35,338 bases of DNA from Oscillospiraceae bacterium (GTDB lineage Bacteria > Bacillota > Clostridia > Oscillospirales > Oscillospiraceae), in contig JAETNP010000026.1 in the NCBI GenBank assembly GCA_021768185.1, forward strand, positions 1 to 35,338. The letters run 5' to 3'. Numbering within the stretch: the first letter of the stretch is position 1; every line of letters starts with the position of its first letter. The position numbers and the translations under genes are program-made. Below are positions 14,350-22,379 of this stretch, one piece after another. The notes below the pieces were generated by a model. The model worked only from the letters and a program-made list of their open reading frames with translations, did no database searches and had not been told where the DNA came from.

Positions 14350-14378
14350 TTGACATGTGACAACTTGTCATGTATGAT
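14350..14378 (+). promoter_or_regulatory. TetR promoter with palindromic operator in the spacer
   Basis: Consensus TTGACA (14350-14355), 17-base spacer, TATGAT (14373-14378). The spacer holds the palindrome TGACAA-C-TTGTCA (14358-14370), a likely autoregulatory TetR operator. Confidence 0.75.
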
Positions 14379-14424
14379 AGGCGGCAGTCCAAATATGACT
14401 GGAGAATGGCACAGGAGGCGCGTC

Positions 14425-15033
14425 ATGCCCACCAACACGTTTTTCAATCTCCCGCCCCCCAAGCGGGAGAAGCTGCTGACAGCCGCTGCAGCGGAGTTTG
14501 CCCGGCGGCCCTGCGGGGAGGTGTCCATCAACCGGATCATCCAGGCGGCGGAGATCCCCCGGGGCAGCTTTTATCAGTATTTCGCGGATAAAACGGATCT
14601 GTTCCGCCATGTGCTGCGCTGCTATGACCGGTATCTGGAGACGGCGGTATCCCGGAGCCTGGACCGCTGCGGGGGGCGGCCCCTGGAGCTGCCGCTGACG
14701 CTTTTTGATCTGGTCCTGAATTACATCCAGGAGAACCGGGAGGAGTTTGCCCAGTTTCTGAGCATCCTGCGGCAGAATATCGGGGTGGACGCGGGCCAAT
14801 TGCTGGCCCTGCCGGATATCATGCGGCTGGTGCTGGAGCGGGCGGACTGGAGCGGCCTAAATCTGGAGAATGAAGCGGAGAAGCTGGTACTGCTGGACCT
14901 GCTGCTCTCCTCCGCCGGGCAGTCCCTCATGGCCGTGTGCTGCGGCAGGGCGGCGCTGGAGGAGGTCCGGGAACGTCTGTCAACAAAAATCGCGCTCATC
15001 CGGCGCGGCGTAGAGTCCAAGGAGGCCGTTTAA
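14425..15033 (+). CDS. TetR/AcrR-family transcriptional regulator
   Basis: 202 residues from ATG 14425 with AGGAGG upstream. The N-terminal HTH (residues 8-55) reads KREKLLTAAAAEFARRP, INRIIQAAEIPRGSFYQYFADKTDLF, a textbook TetR recognition helix. The remaining residues form a variable ligand-binding, dimerising helical domain. It lies 72 bases upstream of a large ABC exporter in the same direction and has a palindromic operator in its own promoter. I infer that it represses itself and the exporter until an exported compound is sensed. Confidence 0.85.
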   Translation: MPTNTFFNLPPPKREKLLTAAAAEFARRPCGEVSINRIIQAAEIPRGSFYQYFADKTDLFRHVLRCYDRYLETAVSRSLDRCGGRPLELPLTLFDLVLNYIQENREEFAQFLSILRQNIGVDAGQLLALPDIMRLVLERADWSGLNLENEAEKLVLLDLLLSSAGQSLMAVCCGRAALEEVRERLSTKIALIRRGVESKEAV

Positions 15034-15105
15034 TGCGCTCCGCAGCGCGGCGCTCCCGGCAGTCCGCCGCACGGTAACAAAATTCCATCAAGGCAGGAGA
15101 TCTTT

Positions 15106-18100
15106 ATGCTGAAACTAGACAACATCGTCAAGGTATACGAGACCGGAGGCGAGGACGTCACCGCCCTGCGGGGCGTATCCCTCAGCTTTCGGGAAAACGA
15201 GTTCGTAGCCATCCTGGGCCACTCCGGCTGCGGCAAGACCACCCTTCTGAACATCGTGGGCGGCCTGGACCAGTACACCAGCGGCGACCTCATCATCAAT
15301 GGCCGCTCCACCAAGGAGTTCAAGGACGGGGACTGGGACACCTACCGCAACCACTCCATCGGCTTCGTCTTCCAGAGCTACAATCTGATCCCCCACCAGA
15401 GCGTCCTGGCCAACGTGGAGCTGGCCCTGACCCTCTCCGGCGTGGGCAAGGGGGAGCGCCGCCGCCGGGCGGAGGAGGCCCTGAAAAAGGTGGGGCTGGC
15501 GGACCAGATCAAAAAGCGGCCCAATCAGCTCTCCGGCGGCCAGATGCAGCGGGTGGCCATCGCCCGGGCCCTGGTGAACGACCCGGACATCCTCCTGGCC
15601 GACGAGCCCACCGGGGCCCTGGACAGCGAGACCAGCGTCCAGGTCATGGACCTGCTGGCGGAGATCGCCCGGGAGAAGCTGGTCATCATGGTGACCCACA
15701 ACCCGGAGCTGGCGGAGAAATACGCCACCCGGACCATCCGCCTCCTGGACGGCAGGGTGGTGGACGACTCCGCCCCCTATGACGGCGTGCCGGAGAAGCC
15801 CGTGCGGATCGAGGTGGGAAAGAAAAAGCCCTCCATGAGCTTCTTCACCGCCTTCTCCCTGTCCCTCAACAACCTCATGACCAAGAAGGGGCGGACCATC
15901 CTCACCGCCTTCGCCGGGTCCATCGGCATTATCGGCATCGCCCTGATCCTGTCCCTCTCCACCGGCATCAACAGCTATATCAACCAGGTGCAGGAGGAGA
16001 CCCTGTCCAGCTACCCCATCACCATCCAGGCGGAGAGCACCGACATGTCCGACCTGATGGCCTCCCTCATGGGGGCCCGGCGGGAGAGCGGGGAGGGCCA
16101 TGACCGGGAGCGGGTCTACTCCTCCACGGTCATGTACGACATGCTCAATTCCATGATGAACGCCGAGACCCAGACCAACAATCTGAAGGACTTCAAGGTC
16201 TGGCTGGACCAGGGCGGGGGCGGCGTCGCCGATATGGCCGCCGTCCAGTACAGCTATGACTTCGGTTTCGACATCTACACCGAGGACGAGGACGGGGGCA
16301 TTGTCAAGAGCGACGTGATGGAGATGATGCAGGCCGGCATGAGCGCCATGTACGGCGGCGGGGACTACTCCGCCATGACCTCCACCATGAGCGCCACGCC
16401 TATGGGCGACATGATGACGTCCCGGATGGACGTGTGGGAGGAGCTGCTGCCCGGCATGAACGGGGAGCCGGTGGGGGAGCAGGTCATGAGCCAGTACGAC
16501 CTGCTCTACGGCAAGTGGCCGGAGAACTACGACGAGGTGATCCTCTTCGTGGACCGGAACAACGAGATATCCGACCTGATGCTCTACGCCCTGGGGCTGC
16601 TCACCGAGGAGCACATGACCGAGAGCATGGAGGCCGCCATGGACGGCGGGGAACTGGAGAAGGAGCCGCGCAGCTGGAGCTATCAGGAGCTGTGCGAGAT
16701 GGACTTCAAGCTGCTGCTGCCCGCGGAAAAGTACCAGTATGAGGCGTCCACGGATACCTGGGTGGATATGTCCGCCACGGATACAGGCATGGACTTCCTC
16801 TATAACAGCGACGACGTGGGGACCCGCCTCAAGGTGGTGGGCGTGGCCCGCCCCACCGAGGACTCCACCGCCGGCATGGTCACCGGCGCTATCGGATATA
16901 CCTCTGCGCTGACCACTTACGCCATTGAGGCCACGGCGGAGATGGACATTGTCAAGGAGCAGATGGCAGATGAAGATACCGACGTGATCTGCGGCCTGCC
17001 TTTCCCCAGGGAGGACGATGTGGAGCCCACCGACGACCAGAAGCGCTTCGCCATCAAGGACCATCTGCTGACCCTTCCGGACACGGAGAAGGCTGCCGCC
17101 TATATGGACGTCATGGGCCAGCCCTCCGATGAATACGTGGAGAACGTGGTCGCCCAGCAGACGGAGGGCATGACCCGGGAGTCCATTGAGCAGATGATCA
17201 TCCAGCAGTACGCCGGTGAGATGGGCGTGGACGAGGAGACGGTTTCCGGCTACATCGCCGATATGGACGACGAGACCCTGTTCGCCCGGGTGGAGGAGGC
17301 TGTTGCCGAACAGGTGCGGGAGCAGTACGCCCAGGGCGTCCAGGCCCGGATGGGGGCCATGAGCCAGGAGCAGCTGGCAATGATGCTGGATGCCACGCTG
17401 GAGTATCCGTCTCCGCTGGCGGTTGCCGCGGAGCCCTTTGAGGCGTGGCAGTACAACTACCTGTACGACAACTATATGCCGCCCACGAAGTCCGACTCCA
17501 CCTATGAGGACAACATGGATCTGCTGGGCTACGTGGACCTGGCGAGCCCGTCCACCATCAACATCTACGCCTCCACCTTCGCGGAGAAGGACCAGATCGC
17601 GGATAAGATCGCGGACTACAACGCCTCCGTCACCGACAGCGAGGACGAGATCAGCTACACCGACTACGTGGCTCTGCTGATGAGTTCCATCACGGATATC
17701 ATCAGCGGCATCAGCTACCTGCTCATTGCCTTCGTGTCCATCTCGCTGGTGGTCAGCTCCATCATGATCGGGATCATCACCTATATCTCCGTGCTGGAGC
17801 GGACCAAGGAGATCGGCATCCTCCGGGCGGTCGGCGCCAGCAAGCGGGACGTGAGCCGGGTGTTCAACGCCGAGACCCTGATCGTGGGCCTGGGGGCGGG
17901 GCTGATCGGCATCGGGGTGACATTGCTGCTGATTATCCCCATCAACGCCATCCTGCTCCACTTCACCGGCATTGCCGGCTTGAAGGCCGCCCTGCCGGTC
18001 CAGGGAGCGGTGATCCTGGTGGTCATCAGCGCCCTGCTGACCATTATCGCGGGGCTGATTCCCTCCCGGGTGGCTGCCAAGAAGGACCCGGTGGTGGCGC

Positions 18101-18114
18101 TCCGGACGGAGTAA
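15106..18114 (+). CDS. ABC exporter, fused ATPase and FtsX/MacB-type permease
   Basis: 1002 residues. The ATPase domain (1-230) is complete: Walker [10 protein letters not shown] (38-46), Q-loop VFQ (88-90), signature LSGGQ (142-146), Walker B ILLADE (162-167). A first membrane helix (about 264-286) is followed by some 600 extracytoplasmic residues unusually rich in Met, Asp and Glu. Three helices at the C-terminus form the FtsX domain ([21 protein letters not shown] is its classic motif). This type VII ABC layout pumps or mechanically transmits rather than forming a classical channel; MacB and BceB relatives handle peptides and antibiotics. Having ATPase and permease on one chain means a homodimer suffices. 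It is likely controlled by the upstream TetR protein. Confidence 0.92.
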   Translation: MLKLDNIVKVYETGGEDVTALRGVSLSFRENEFVAILGHSGCGKTTLLNIVGGLDQYTSGDLIINGRSTKEFKDGDWDTYRNHSIGFVFQSYNLIPHQSVLANVELALTLSGVGKGERRRRAEEALKKVGLADQIKKRPNQLSGGQMQRVAIARALVNDPDILLADEPTGALDSETSVQVMDLLAEIAREKLVIMVTHNPELAEKYATRTIRLLDGRVVDDSAPYDGVPEKPVRIEVGKKKPSMSFFTAFSLSLNNLMTKKGRTILTAFAGSIGIIGIALILSLSTGINSYINQVQEETLSSYPITIQAESTDMSDLMASLMGARRESGEGHDRERVYSSTVMYDMLNSMMNAETQTNNLKDFKVWLDQGGGGVADMAAVQYSYDFGFDIYTEDEDGGIVKSDVMEMMQAGMSAMYGGGDYSAMTSTMSATPMGDMMTSRMDVWEELLPGMNGEPVGEQVMSQYDLLYGKWPENYDEVILFVDRNNEISDLMLYALGLLTEEHMTESMEAAMDGGELEKEPRSWSYQELCEMDFKLLLPAEKYQYEASTDTWVDMSATDTGMDFLYNSDDVGTRLKVVGVARPTEDSTAGMVTGAIGYTSALTTYAIEATAEMDIVKEQMADEDTDVICGLPFPREDDVEPTDDQKRFAIKDHLLTLPDTEKAAAYMDVMGQPSDEYVENVVAQQTEGMTRESIEQMIIQQYAGEMGVDEETVSGYIADMDDETLFARVEEAVAEQVREQYAQGVQARMGAMSQEQLAMMLDATLEYPSPLAVAAEPFEAWQYNYLYDNYMPPTKSDSTYEDNMDLLGYVDLASPSTINIYASTFAEKDQIADKIADYNASVTDSEDEISYTDYVALLMSSITDIISGISYLLIAFVSISLVVSSIMIGIITYISVLERTKEIGILRAVGASKRDVSRVFNAETLIVGLGAGLIGIGVTLLLIIPINAILLHFTGIAGLKAALPVQGAVILVVISALLTIIAGLIPSRVAAKKDPVVALRTE

Positions 18115-18132
18115 CGGGACGCTCCTATACTG

Positions 18133-18167
18133 AGCCCCTGGCGGCTAATAGTAGCTGCCAGGGGCTT
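18133..18167 (+). terminator. Terminator-like hairpin after the ABC exporter
   Basis: A 10-bp stem AGCCCCTGGC (18133-18142) / GCCAGGGGCT (18157-18166) with an inner GCTA/TAGC pairing. Only a short T stretch follows. Confidence 0.6.
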
Positions 18168-18183
18168 ACCGACATAATCTGCT

Positions 18184-18558
18184 TCATGTCCGATCCGGCT
18201 TTCTACTGTTCACAGCTTCCGAATCTTTTGCCCAATAGGGGGCATACTGGGCCGCCTTTTCCCACTTCTCCTGTATCTCTCTTTTCTTTGCTTTTTCTAA
18301 TTGCTTTTGCCGTTCTGCCGCTTTGAAAATATTTTCTGCAAATACAATTTCTAATGTACGACATATTTTCTTTGTGTTCTCCAACAGTTCCGCAAAGGCA
18401 TAAATAAACCACGGTGAAATCAGGCTTACCAGCAAGACAGCCGGTGCAACAGGAAGGCCGTCTTCCATAACAGTCAAGCTGGCAATAGCTATGACGATTC
18501 CGCATATAAGTTCGGCAACGGCGATCCCTTTGAGCTTCTTTTCAATATTTGTGAACAT
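18184..18558 (-). CDS. Small membrane protein of unknown function
   Basis: 124 residues from ATG 18558, with AAGGAGAT five bases upstream. Two hydrophobic segments (about residues 10-29 and 37-57) are followed by a long charged helix, KAAERQKQLEKAKKREIQEKWEKAA, likely cytoplasmic. I do not recognise the family. It has a consensus promoter whose spacer carries one of two repeats shared with the divergent XRE gene at 18734, so it is probably the target of that repressor. Confidence 0.75.
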   Translation of the reverse strand: MFTNIEKKLKGIAVAELICGIVIAIASLTVMEDGLPVAPAVLLVSLISPWFIYAFAELLENTKKICRTLEIVFAENIFKAAERQKQLEKAKKREIQEKWEKAAQYAPYWAKDSEAVNSRKPDRT

Positions 18559-18641
18559 ATCTTATCTCCTTATAAATATCCTCGCTATTTCTGTTCTACT
18601 TTCTTTCCCGGACATAACGCTTTGGGAAGGCACTGAACAGA

Positions 18642-18688
18642 ATTATATAACATTTTGTTTTGCGTGTCAATATAACAAATTGTTTTGC
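18642..18688 (-). promoter_or_regulatory. Consensus promoter and XRE operator repeats
   Basis: Minus strand: TTGACA (18665-18670), 17-base spacer, TATAAT (18642-18647), an exact consensus. Direct repeats AACATTTTGTTTTGC (18649-18663, in the spacer) and AACAAATTGTTTTGC (18674-18688, upstream) differ at two positions. Confidence 0.75.
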
Positions 18689-18733
18689 TTATACTGTTTG
18701 TATGAGCACAACGGGCGGGAGGAGATACGCAAA

Positions 18734-18967
18734 ATGTATAAGAGGATCCGTGATATGCGGGAAGACGCAGACCTGTTGCAGAGGGACATTGCGGAATATC
18801 TGCAATGCACGCAGGTCAGCTATTCACACTATGAGCTTGGCAAACGGGACATCCCAACGGATGTGCTCATCAAGCTGGCGGTATTCTACAAGACGAGCAC
18901 GGATTATTTGCTTGGACTTACCGATATTAAGAAACCCTATCCCCCCAAAACTGCAAAATCTATATAG
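18734..18967 (+). CDS. Small XRE-family helix-turn-helix regulator
   Basis: 77 residues from ATG 18734 with GGAGGAG upstream. The HTH reads MREDADLLQRDIAEYLQCTQVSYSHYELGKRDIP, followed by LIKLAVFYKTSTDYLLGLTD, the usual SinR-like end. It resembles the XRE protein at 13975 in size and layout (TDYLLGL versus ADYILGL). It is divergent from the small membrane protein, whose promoter overlaps the candidate operators. Confidence 0.82.
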   Translation: MYKRIRDMREDADLLQRDIAEYLQCTQVSYSHYELGKRDIPTDVLIKLAVFYKTSTDYLLGLTDIKKPYPPKTAKSI

Positions 18968-18979
18968 CCGCCAGCAAAT

Positions 18980-19016
18980 GCCCCGCCTCCGGCTTTGACG
19001 GAGGCGGGGCGCTCTT
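18980..19016. terminator. Terminator hairpin between XRE and YitT genes
   Basis: A perfect 12-bp stem GCCCCGCCTCCG (18980-18991) and its complement (18999-19010) is followed by GCTCTTT. It lies between convergent genes. Confidence 0.7.
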
Positions 19017-19033
19017 TCCAGTTTTATACCCTT

Positions 19034-19918
19034 TCAGCTCAGCCGCCGCTCAAAATTGCGGCTGACGTGGACGCCCTCCTGGACGATGAAGAAGGCGCTG
19101 GAGTCCATCTTCCGCAGAGCGTCCCGCAGGTCCTCGATCTCATACTTGTTCATGCACACGCAGAGAATATGGGTGTCCTCGCCGGTATAGACGCCCTTGC
19201 CCTCCCAGCGGGTGATGCCCCGGTGGAGGCTGTTCATGATATACTGGTCCAGCTCCCGGCTGTCCTTCTTGGTGAAGATCAGCACCTGCACCGTGACGCT
19301 CTGGCGGTGAGCCCGGTCCAGGGCGATGCCGTGGAAAATGTTGTTCAGCACGGAGTAAATCATGGTGGGGGTGTCGTACATCATCCAGCACAGGGCGAAA
19401 AGAACGAAGTTGAACGCCATGCCGAACTGGCCCACTGTAATTTTAACGCCCTTCTTGGACATATACAGCCCGATGATGTCCAGCCCGCCGCCGCAGCAGC
19501 CGCTGGTCAGGGCGATGCCCGTCCCCACGCCGGAGATCACGCCGCCCAGCAGGCAGCCGGTGAGCACATCATCCACGATGGGCACGGAGGGAATAGGAAT
19601 AATGCTCAAAAAAACGGTATAGGCCGTAGTGCAAAGAATGGTATTGCGGAAAAACATGTGCCCCAGGGAGCGGTAGGCGATGATAAACAGCGGGACGTTC
19701 AGCACATAATAAATAATACCAGTCAGATCAAAGGACAGGGACTTGATGCCCAGCAGACCCAGCAGAACGCTGCGCAGCAGCTGGCAGAAGCCCATCATGC
19801 CGCCGGTAATCAATCCCGCGGGCACCACAAAAAAGTTGATCCCGATAGCGTAAACGAAGGCGCCCAATACCGCCATGGAGAGTCTCCCCCAGCGGCTGTG
19901 CATAGCTGTTTTGATCAT
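19034..19918 (-). CDS. YitT-family membrane protein (DUF161/DUF2179)
   Basis: 294 residues from ATG 19918, with AGGAG nine bases upstream. Five to six transmembrane helices fill residues 10-190. They include the family blocks NFFVVPAGLITGGMMGFCQLL and GTGIALTSGCCGGGLDIIGLYMSKK. The C-terminal 90 residues are a soluble DUF2179 domain (VQVLIFTKKDSRELDQYIM, CVCMNKYEIEDLRDALRKMD). The family is widespread in Firmicutes with no settled function; transport or sensing has been suggested. A promoter TTGCAA-17-TAAACT lies at 19961-19989 inside the end of the upstream gene. Confidence 0.9.
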   Translation of the reverse strand: MIKTAMHSRWGRLSMAVLGAFVYAIGINFFVVPAGLITGGMMGFCQLLRSVLLGLLGIKSLSFDLTGIIYYVLNVPLFIIAYRSLGHMFFRNTILCTTAYTVFLSIIPIPSVPIVDDVLTGCLLGGVISGVGTGIALTSGCCGGGLDIIGLYMSKKGVKITVGQFGMAFNFVLFALCWMMYDTPTMIYSVLNNIFHGIALDRAHRQSVTVQVLIFTKKDSRELDQYIMNSLHRGITRWEGKGVYTGEDTHILCVCMNKYEIEDLRDALRKMDSSAFFIVQEGVHVSRNFERRLS

Positions 19919-19960
19919 GGTTCCACACTCCTTTTCCGGCAGTTTTCCCTGCAATTGGAG

Positions 19961-19989
19961 AGTTTACCAGATTACCAGCTATATTGCAA
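19961..19989 (-). promoter_or_regulatory. Promoter of the YitT gene
   Basis: Minus strand TTGCAA (19984-19989), 17-base spacer, TAAACT (19961-19966). Confidence 0.55.
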
Positions 19990-20295
19990 GTACCTTTTTA
20001 ACCTTTCTCTCGCCCGGGCCAGCGTCCTGGAAACGGAGGATTTGTGGACGCCCCGCTCCCGGGCAATCTGGGGAATGGACAGGCCCAGATCATAGTAGAG
20101 ATGTACGGCCTCGGCCTGCTTTTCCGTCAGTTCCAGCTCCCGGACCTTCCGGAGATTGCGGCGCAGACGCTCCATCTGCTCGTCGTTATCCCCCGCGTTG
20201 GCCCGCTCCCAGGCGGCGAAATCCCCCAGGAATTCGTTGTCCCTCCGGGTCAGGGGTTTTTGCGGCGTGTTATAATTTGCGGCGGCCATGGGCAT
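19972..20295 (-). CDS. Sigma-70 region 4-like helix-turn-helix protein
   Basis: 107 residues from ATG 20295 with AGGAGGTATC upstream. Residues 50-105 (LELTEKQAEAVHLYYDLGLSIPQIARERGVHKSSVSRTLARARERLKRYL) match sigma factor region 4 and phage-type late regulators. No region 2 is present, so it cannot be a complete sigma factor. Such short proteins are typical of prophages and integrative elements. It is the last gene of a three-gene overlapping mini-operon. Confidence 0.8.
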   Translation of the reverse strand: MPMAAANYNTPQKPLTRRDNEFLGDFAAWERANAGDNDEQMERLRRNLRKVRELELTEKQAEAVHLYYDLGLSIPQIARERGVHKSSVSRTLARARERLKRYLQYSW

Positions 20296-20500
20296 GATAC
20301 CTCCTGTCGTAATACCGCTCCAGCAGCCGGGCGGTCTCCCGGGTCTCCCGATAGAGCGTGTTCAGATCCCGTATGCGCTGTTCCAGCTTGGACTTCTCCG
20401 CCGGGGCGGCGGTTTTGGCGGCTTCCTTCAGCTCGTTCATTCGCTGCCGGAGCAGCTCCGCGCTGTGCCGGTAGGATGCCGCCATGCTGGTCAGGGTCAT
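20270..20500 (-). CDS. Small coiled-coil protein of unknown function
   Basis: 76 residues from ATG 20500, almost entirely helical and charged: SYRHSAELLRQRMNELKEAA then KLEQRIRDLNTLYRETRETARLLERYYDRRY. Its start overlaps the stop of the upstream CxxC gene and its end overlaps the sigma-like gene by 26 bases, so translation is coupled. I recognise the arrangement but not a named family; similar small proteins precede phage sigma-like regulators. Confidence 0.7.
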   Translation of the reverse strand: MTLTSMAASYRHSAELLRQRMNELKEAAKTAAPAEKSKLEQRIRDLNTLYRETRETARLLERYYDRRYHAHGRRKL

Positions 20501-20697
20501 TTGCCCACCTCCCCCAGACGCACGCGGAAACTGGAAAATTCATGCAGCAGCCAGGGCCCGGCACACTCTCCGCACAGCACCCTGCCCCACAGCCGCCAGC
20601 AGACCTCCCCTCGATAGATCGCTCCTCCGCACAGGGCGCACTCCGCCGCCGGGTAAGCCCGCTGGACGTCCCGGTGCCTCTTATGTACAGTACGCAA
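20497..20697 (-). CDS. Small double-CxxC zinc-ribbon-like protein
   Basis: 66 residues from TTG 20697, with GGAGG nine bases upstream. CALCG (residues 20-24) and CGEC (42-45) form a CxxC-CxxC pair expected to bind zinc. It is the first gene of the overlapping mini-operon ending at 19972. An 8-bp hairpin (CCTAAAAT/ATTTTAGG, 20709-20727) lies over its ribosome-binding site and abuts the tRNA promoter. Confidence 0.68.
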   Translation of the reverse strand: MRTVHKRHRDVQRAYPAAECALCGGAIYRGEVCWRLWGRVLCGECAGPWLLHEFSSFRVRLGEVGK

Positions 20698-20727
20698 AAA
20701 AATTTCCTCCTAAAATAAAATTTTAGG

Positions 20728-20756
20728 TTGACAAATCAGAGAAAGTCTGCTATCAT
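20728..20756 (+). promoter_or_regulatory. tRNA operon promoter
   Basis: TTGACA (20728-20733), 17-base spacer, TATCAT (20751-20756), 20 bases before tRNA-Thr. Confidence 0.75.
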
Positions 20757-20775
20757 ACGATTCGTTGCTAATCGT

Positions 20776-20851
20776 GCTGGTATAGCTCAGTTGGTAGAGC
20801 AGCTGATTTGTAATCAGCAGGTCGGGGGTTCGAGTCCGTCTACCAGCTCCA
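20776..20851 (+). tRNA. tRNA-Thr (anticodon TGT)
   Basis: A full cloverleaf of 76 bases: acceptor GCTGGTA/TACCAGC, D arm AGCTCAGTTGGTAGAGC, anticodon stem CTGAT/ATCAG with loop TTTGTAA, T arm with GGTTCGAGTCC, and encoded CCA. Confidence 0.96.
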
Positions 20852-20888
20852 CCTTCTCTCTGAGATGACAGCCGTAACAATTGCATAA

Positions 20889-20973
20889 GGGAGCGTTCCC
20901 GAGTGGCCAAAGGGGGCAGACTGTAAATCTGTTGTCGACGACTTCGGTGGTTCGAATCCACCCGCTCCCACCA
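20889..20973 (+). tRNA. tRNA-Tyr (anticodon GTA)
   Basis: A class II tRNA of 85 bases: acceptor GGGAGCG/CGCTCCC, anticodon loop CTGTAAA (GTA), a long variable arm (GTCGACGACTTCG region), T loop GTTCGAATC, and encoded CCA. It is cotranscribed with tRNA-Thr. Its 3' end is the left arm of a 30-bp perfect palindrome. Confidence 0.96.
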
Positions 20974-21023
20974 ATGGAAAAAGCCGTGCCGTTGGCACGG
21001 CTTTTTCCATTGGTGGGAGCGGG
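20961..21023. repeat. 30-bp perfect palindrome starting inside tRNA-Tyr
   Basis: Left arm 20961-20990 (tRNA acceptor 3' strand, CCA and a terminator stem), 3-base loop, right arm 20994-21023. The inner part (AAAAAGCCGTGCC/GGCACGGCTTTTT) works as the tRNA operon terminator. The outer part is an inverted copy of the tRNA 3' end. The next bases still match the reverse complement of the tRNA T arm (GGATTCGA then CCACG), so a tRNA fragment in antisense orientation lies here. Confidence 0.9.
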
Positions 21024-21027
21024 ACCC

Positions 21028-21136
21028 GGATTCGACCACGCCCGCCCTTTGGGCGGGCGTGGTCGAATCCCCGCAGCGTTAAAAAAATGTGCCGGTGGCA
21101 CATTTTTAGCGGAGGCCTCGCGGCTATGCCGCGAGG
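21028..21136. repeat. Run of three further perfect hairpins
   Basis: A 20-bp stem with TTT loop (21028-21047/21051-21070) whose outer end GGATTCGA/TCGAATCC resembles a tRNA T arm. Then an 11-bp stem AAAAATGTGCC/GGCACATTTTT (21083-21093/21097-21107) with A and T tracts on both sides, usable as a terminator in both directions. Then a 9-bp stem CCTCGCGGC/GCCGCGAGG (21116-21124/21128-21136). I see no gene between 20974 and 21530. Confidence 0.8.
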
Positions 21137-21415
21137 AGGACGGCACTCCGGCAGGGGCAGAGACCGCCATGCTTCGGCGCAGGCACCAAAGCCCCGTGTC
21201 ATCCCCCTTGCATCGCACCCGGGCTTAACGCCCGCCGCACCCCTGTCCGCCATACCGCCCAGCCCCAGCGTCTGGCCCAACGGGCCGCAGCGCCTGAGAA
21301 CAAACCCACCAATTTCCAAATCGTACCAATTATTTCAGAACAGTCCAGCCAAACCCTCGAAAATTTCAGTCCTCCTTTCAATTTCGGAAAAATTCAAGAA
21401 TAGCTGTCCCTTACA
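21081..21415 (-). ncRNA. Candidate repressor-controlled RNA of about 330 bases
   Basis: A minus-strand promoter (21422-21450) faces leftward into a stretch with no credible coding sequence. The first hairpin with a T run in that direction is at 21081-21107. A purine-rich AAAGGAGG occurs about 40 bases in, but no well-placed start codon gives a recognisable protein. Transcription is inferred only from promoter and terminator. Confidence 0.3.
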
Positions 21416-21421
21416 GCGGCT

Positions 21422-21450
21422 ATATTAGCACACCTGTTCCTCAATGTCAA
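21422..21450 (-). promoter_or_regulatory. Divergent promoter facing away from the S24 repressor
   Basis: Minus strand TTGACA (21445-21450), 17-base spacer, TAATAT (21422-21427). Its -35 box overlaps the repressor operator. Confidence 0.65.
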
Positions 21451-21475
21451 GAGAAAATTTTAGATTTTCTGTTGA
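21447..21475. promoter_or_regulatory. Palindromic operator of the S24-type repressor
   Basis: TCAA-G-AGAAAAT (21447-21458), five-base centre, ATTTTCT-G-TTGA (21464-21475): 11 of 12 arm pairs match. It overlaps the -35 boxes of both divergent promoters. Confidence 0.7.
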
Positions 21476-21500
21476 CTTTTTTTCTCGTTCCATATATTCT
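21472..21500 (+). promoter_or_regulatory. Promoter of the S24-type repressor
   Basis: TTGACT (21472-21477), 17-base spacer, TATTCT (21495-21500). Confidence 0.65.
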
Positions 21501-21530
21501 ATATCTATCAACAAAAAGGAGGCCACAGCC

Positions 21531-22283
21531 ATGAGCTTTGGGCAGAGACTTCGGGAGCGTCGGAAAGAGCTGGGCATCAGCCAGGGAGAACTGGCCAAGG
21601 CGCTGGGCGTCAGCCTCTCCGCTATCAGCAACTACGAGAATGGACAGAACGCCATGCGGGAGGACGTGCTGCTGCGCCTCTTCCGGGTGCTGGATATTGA
21701 GCCCAACTATTTATATCAGGATTCCTTCACTGGCAAGGGCTTCACCTGCTCGGTGGAGGAGGAGCGGCTGGTAAAGGCCTACCGCTCCCTCCGGACGCCG
21801 GGCCGCCAGACCCTGCGGGCCATGGCGGACGCCCTCACCACCTACCAGTCGGAGGTGGAGAAAAACCTGCCGGAGGAGGAGATCCGCCAGATCCCCCTCT
21901 ACCGCAACCCGGCGGCGGCGGGGTACGCCTCCCCGGTGTACGGAGAGGATTTCGACTATATCGACGTGGGCGGGGACACCCCCCGGGGGGCGGAATTCGC
22001 CGTGCGCATCCAGGGGGACTCCATGGAGCCCTATATCCACGACGGGTCCATTGCCTACGTCAACCGGGACCCGCTGGTCAGCGGGGACGTGGGCATCTTC
22101 TGCGTGGACGGCGAGATGCTGTGCAAGCAGTACGTGAAGGACGGGCTGGGCATGGTCTATCTCTTCTCCCTGAACCGGGCTCGGGCAGACGCGGACGTGT
22201 TCCTGCCCCGGGACAGCGGGCGGACCATGGTGTGCTTTGGCCGGGTGCTCCTGGCCTCCCGGCCCAGGGTGCCCCGCCGGTAG
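21531..22283 (+). CDS. XRE-S24 (LexA/CI-like) self-cleaving repressor
   Basis: 250 residues from ATG 21531, with AAAGGAGG seven bases upstream. The N-terminal XRE HTH (residues 4-60) reads LRERRKELGISQGELAKALGVSLSAISNYENG. A linker leads to an S24 peptidase domain (120-245) with an Ala130-Gly131 cleavage-site pair in NPAAAGYASP, the serine in GDSMEPY (Ser 164) and the lysine in CKQYVKD (Lys 199). All parts needed for RecA-stimulated or spontaneous autocleavage appear present. It is not LexA itself, because its HTH is XRE rather than winged helix. It probably controls its own and the divergent promoter in response to DNA damage. Confidence 0.9.
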   Translation: MSFGQRLRERRKELGISQGELAKALGVSLSAISNYENGQNAMREDVLLRLFRVLDIEPNYLYQDSFTGKGFTCSVEEERLVKAYRSLRTPGRQTLRAMADALTTYQSEVEKNLPEEEIRQIPLYRNPAAAGYASPVYGEDFDYIDVGGDTPRGAEFAVRIQGDSMEPYIHDGSIAYVNRDPLVSGDVGIFCVDGEMLCKQYVKDGLGMVYLFSLNRARADADVFLPRDSGRTMVCFGRVLLASRPRVPRR

Positions 22284-22379
22284 GGACGATTAAAAAGTCT
22301 TCCCTATGAAGCAGGCAAAGCTGTCAAAGAGGTCAAATCCGTGATACGAGGAACACAAGAAAGGGGGCCGGGGCCGTCA

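Noticed and set aside
15115..17961. 948-codon frame antisense to the ABC exporter
   Set aside because: It is the shadow of a GC-rich gene: no ribosome-binding site or family resemblance, while the plus strand has intact ABC motifs.
20961..21136. CRISPR array
   Set aside because: The repeats are palindromes of different sequence, not direct repeats with spacers; no cas gene is in the window.
20710..21319. Several minus-strand frames across the tRNA genes giving GGFEPPKSSTTDLQS-like proteins
   Set aside because: They are antisense translations of tRNA-Thr, tRNA-Tyr and the palindromes, a well-known artefact of annotation.
21087..21428. 113-codon plus-strand frame before the S24 gene
   Set aside because: It has no ribosome-binding site and runs through hairpins and into an AT-rich regulatory region.
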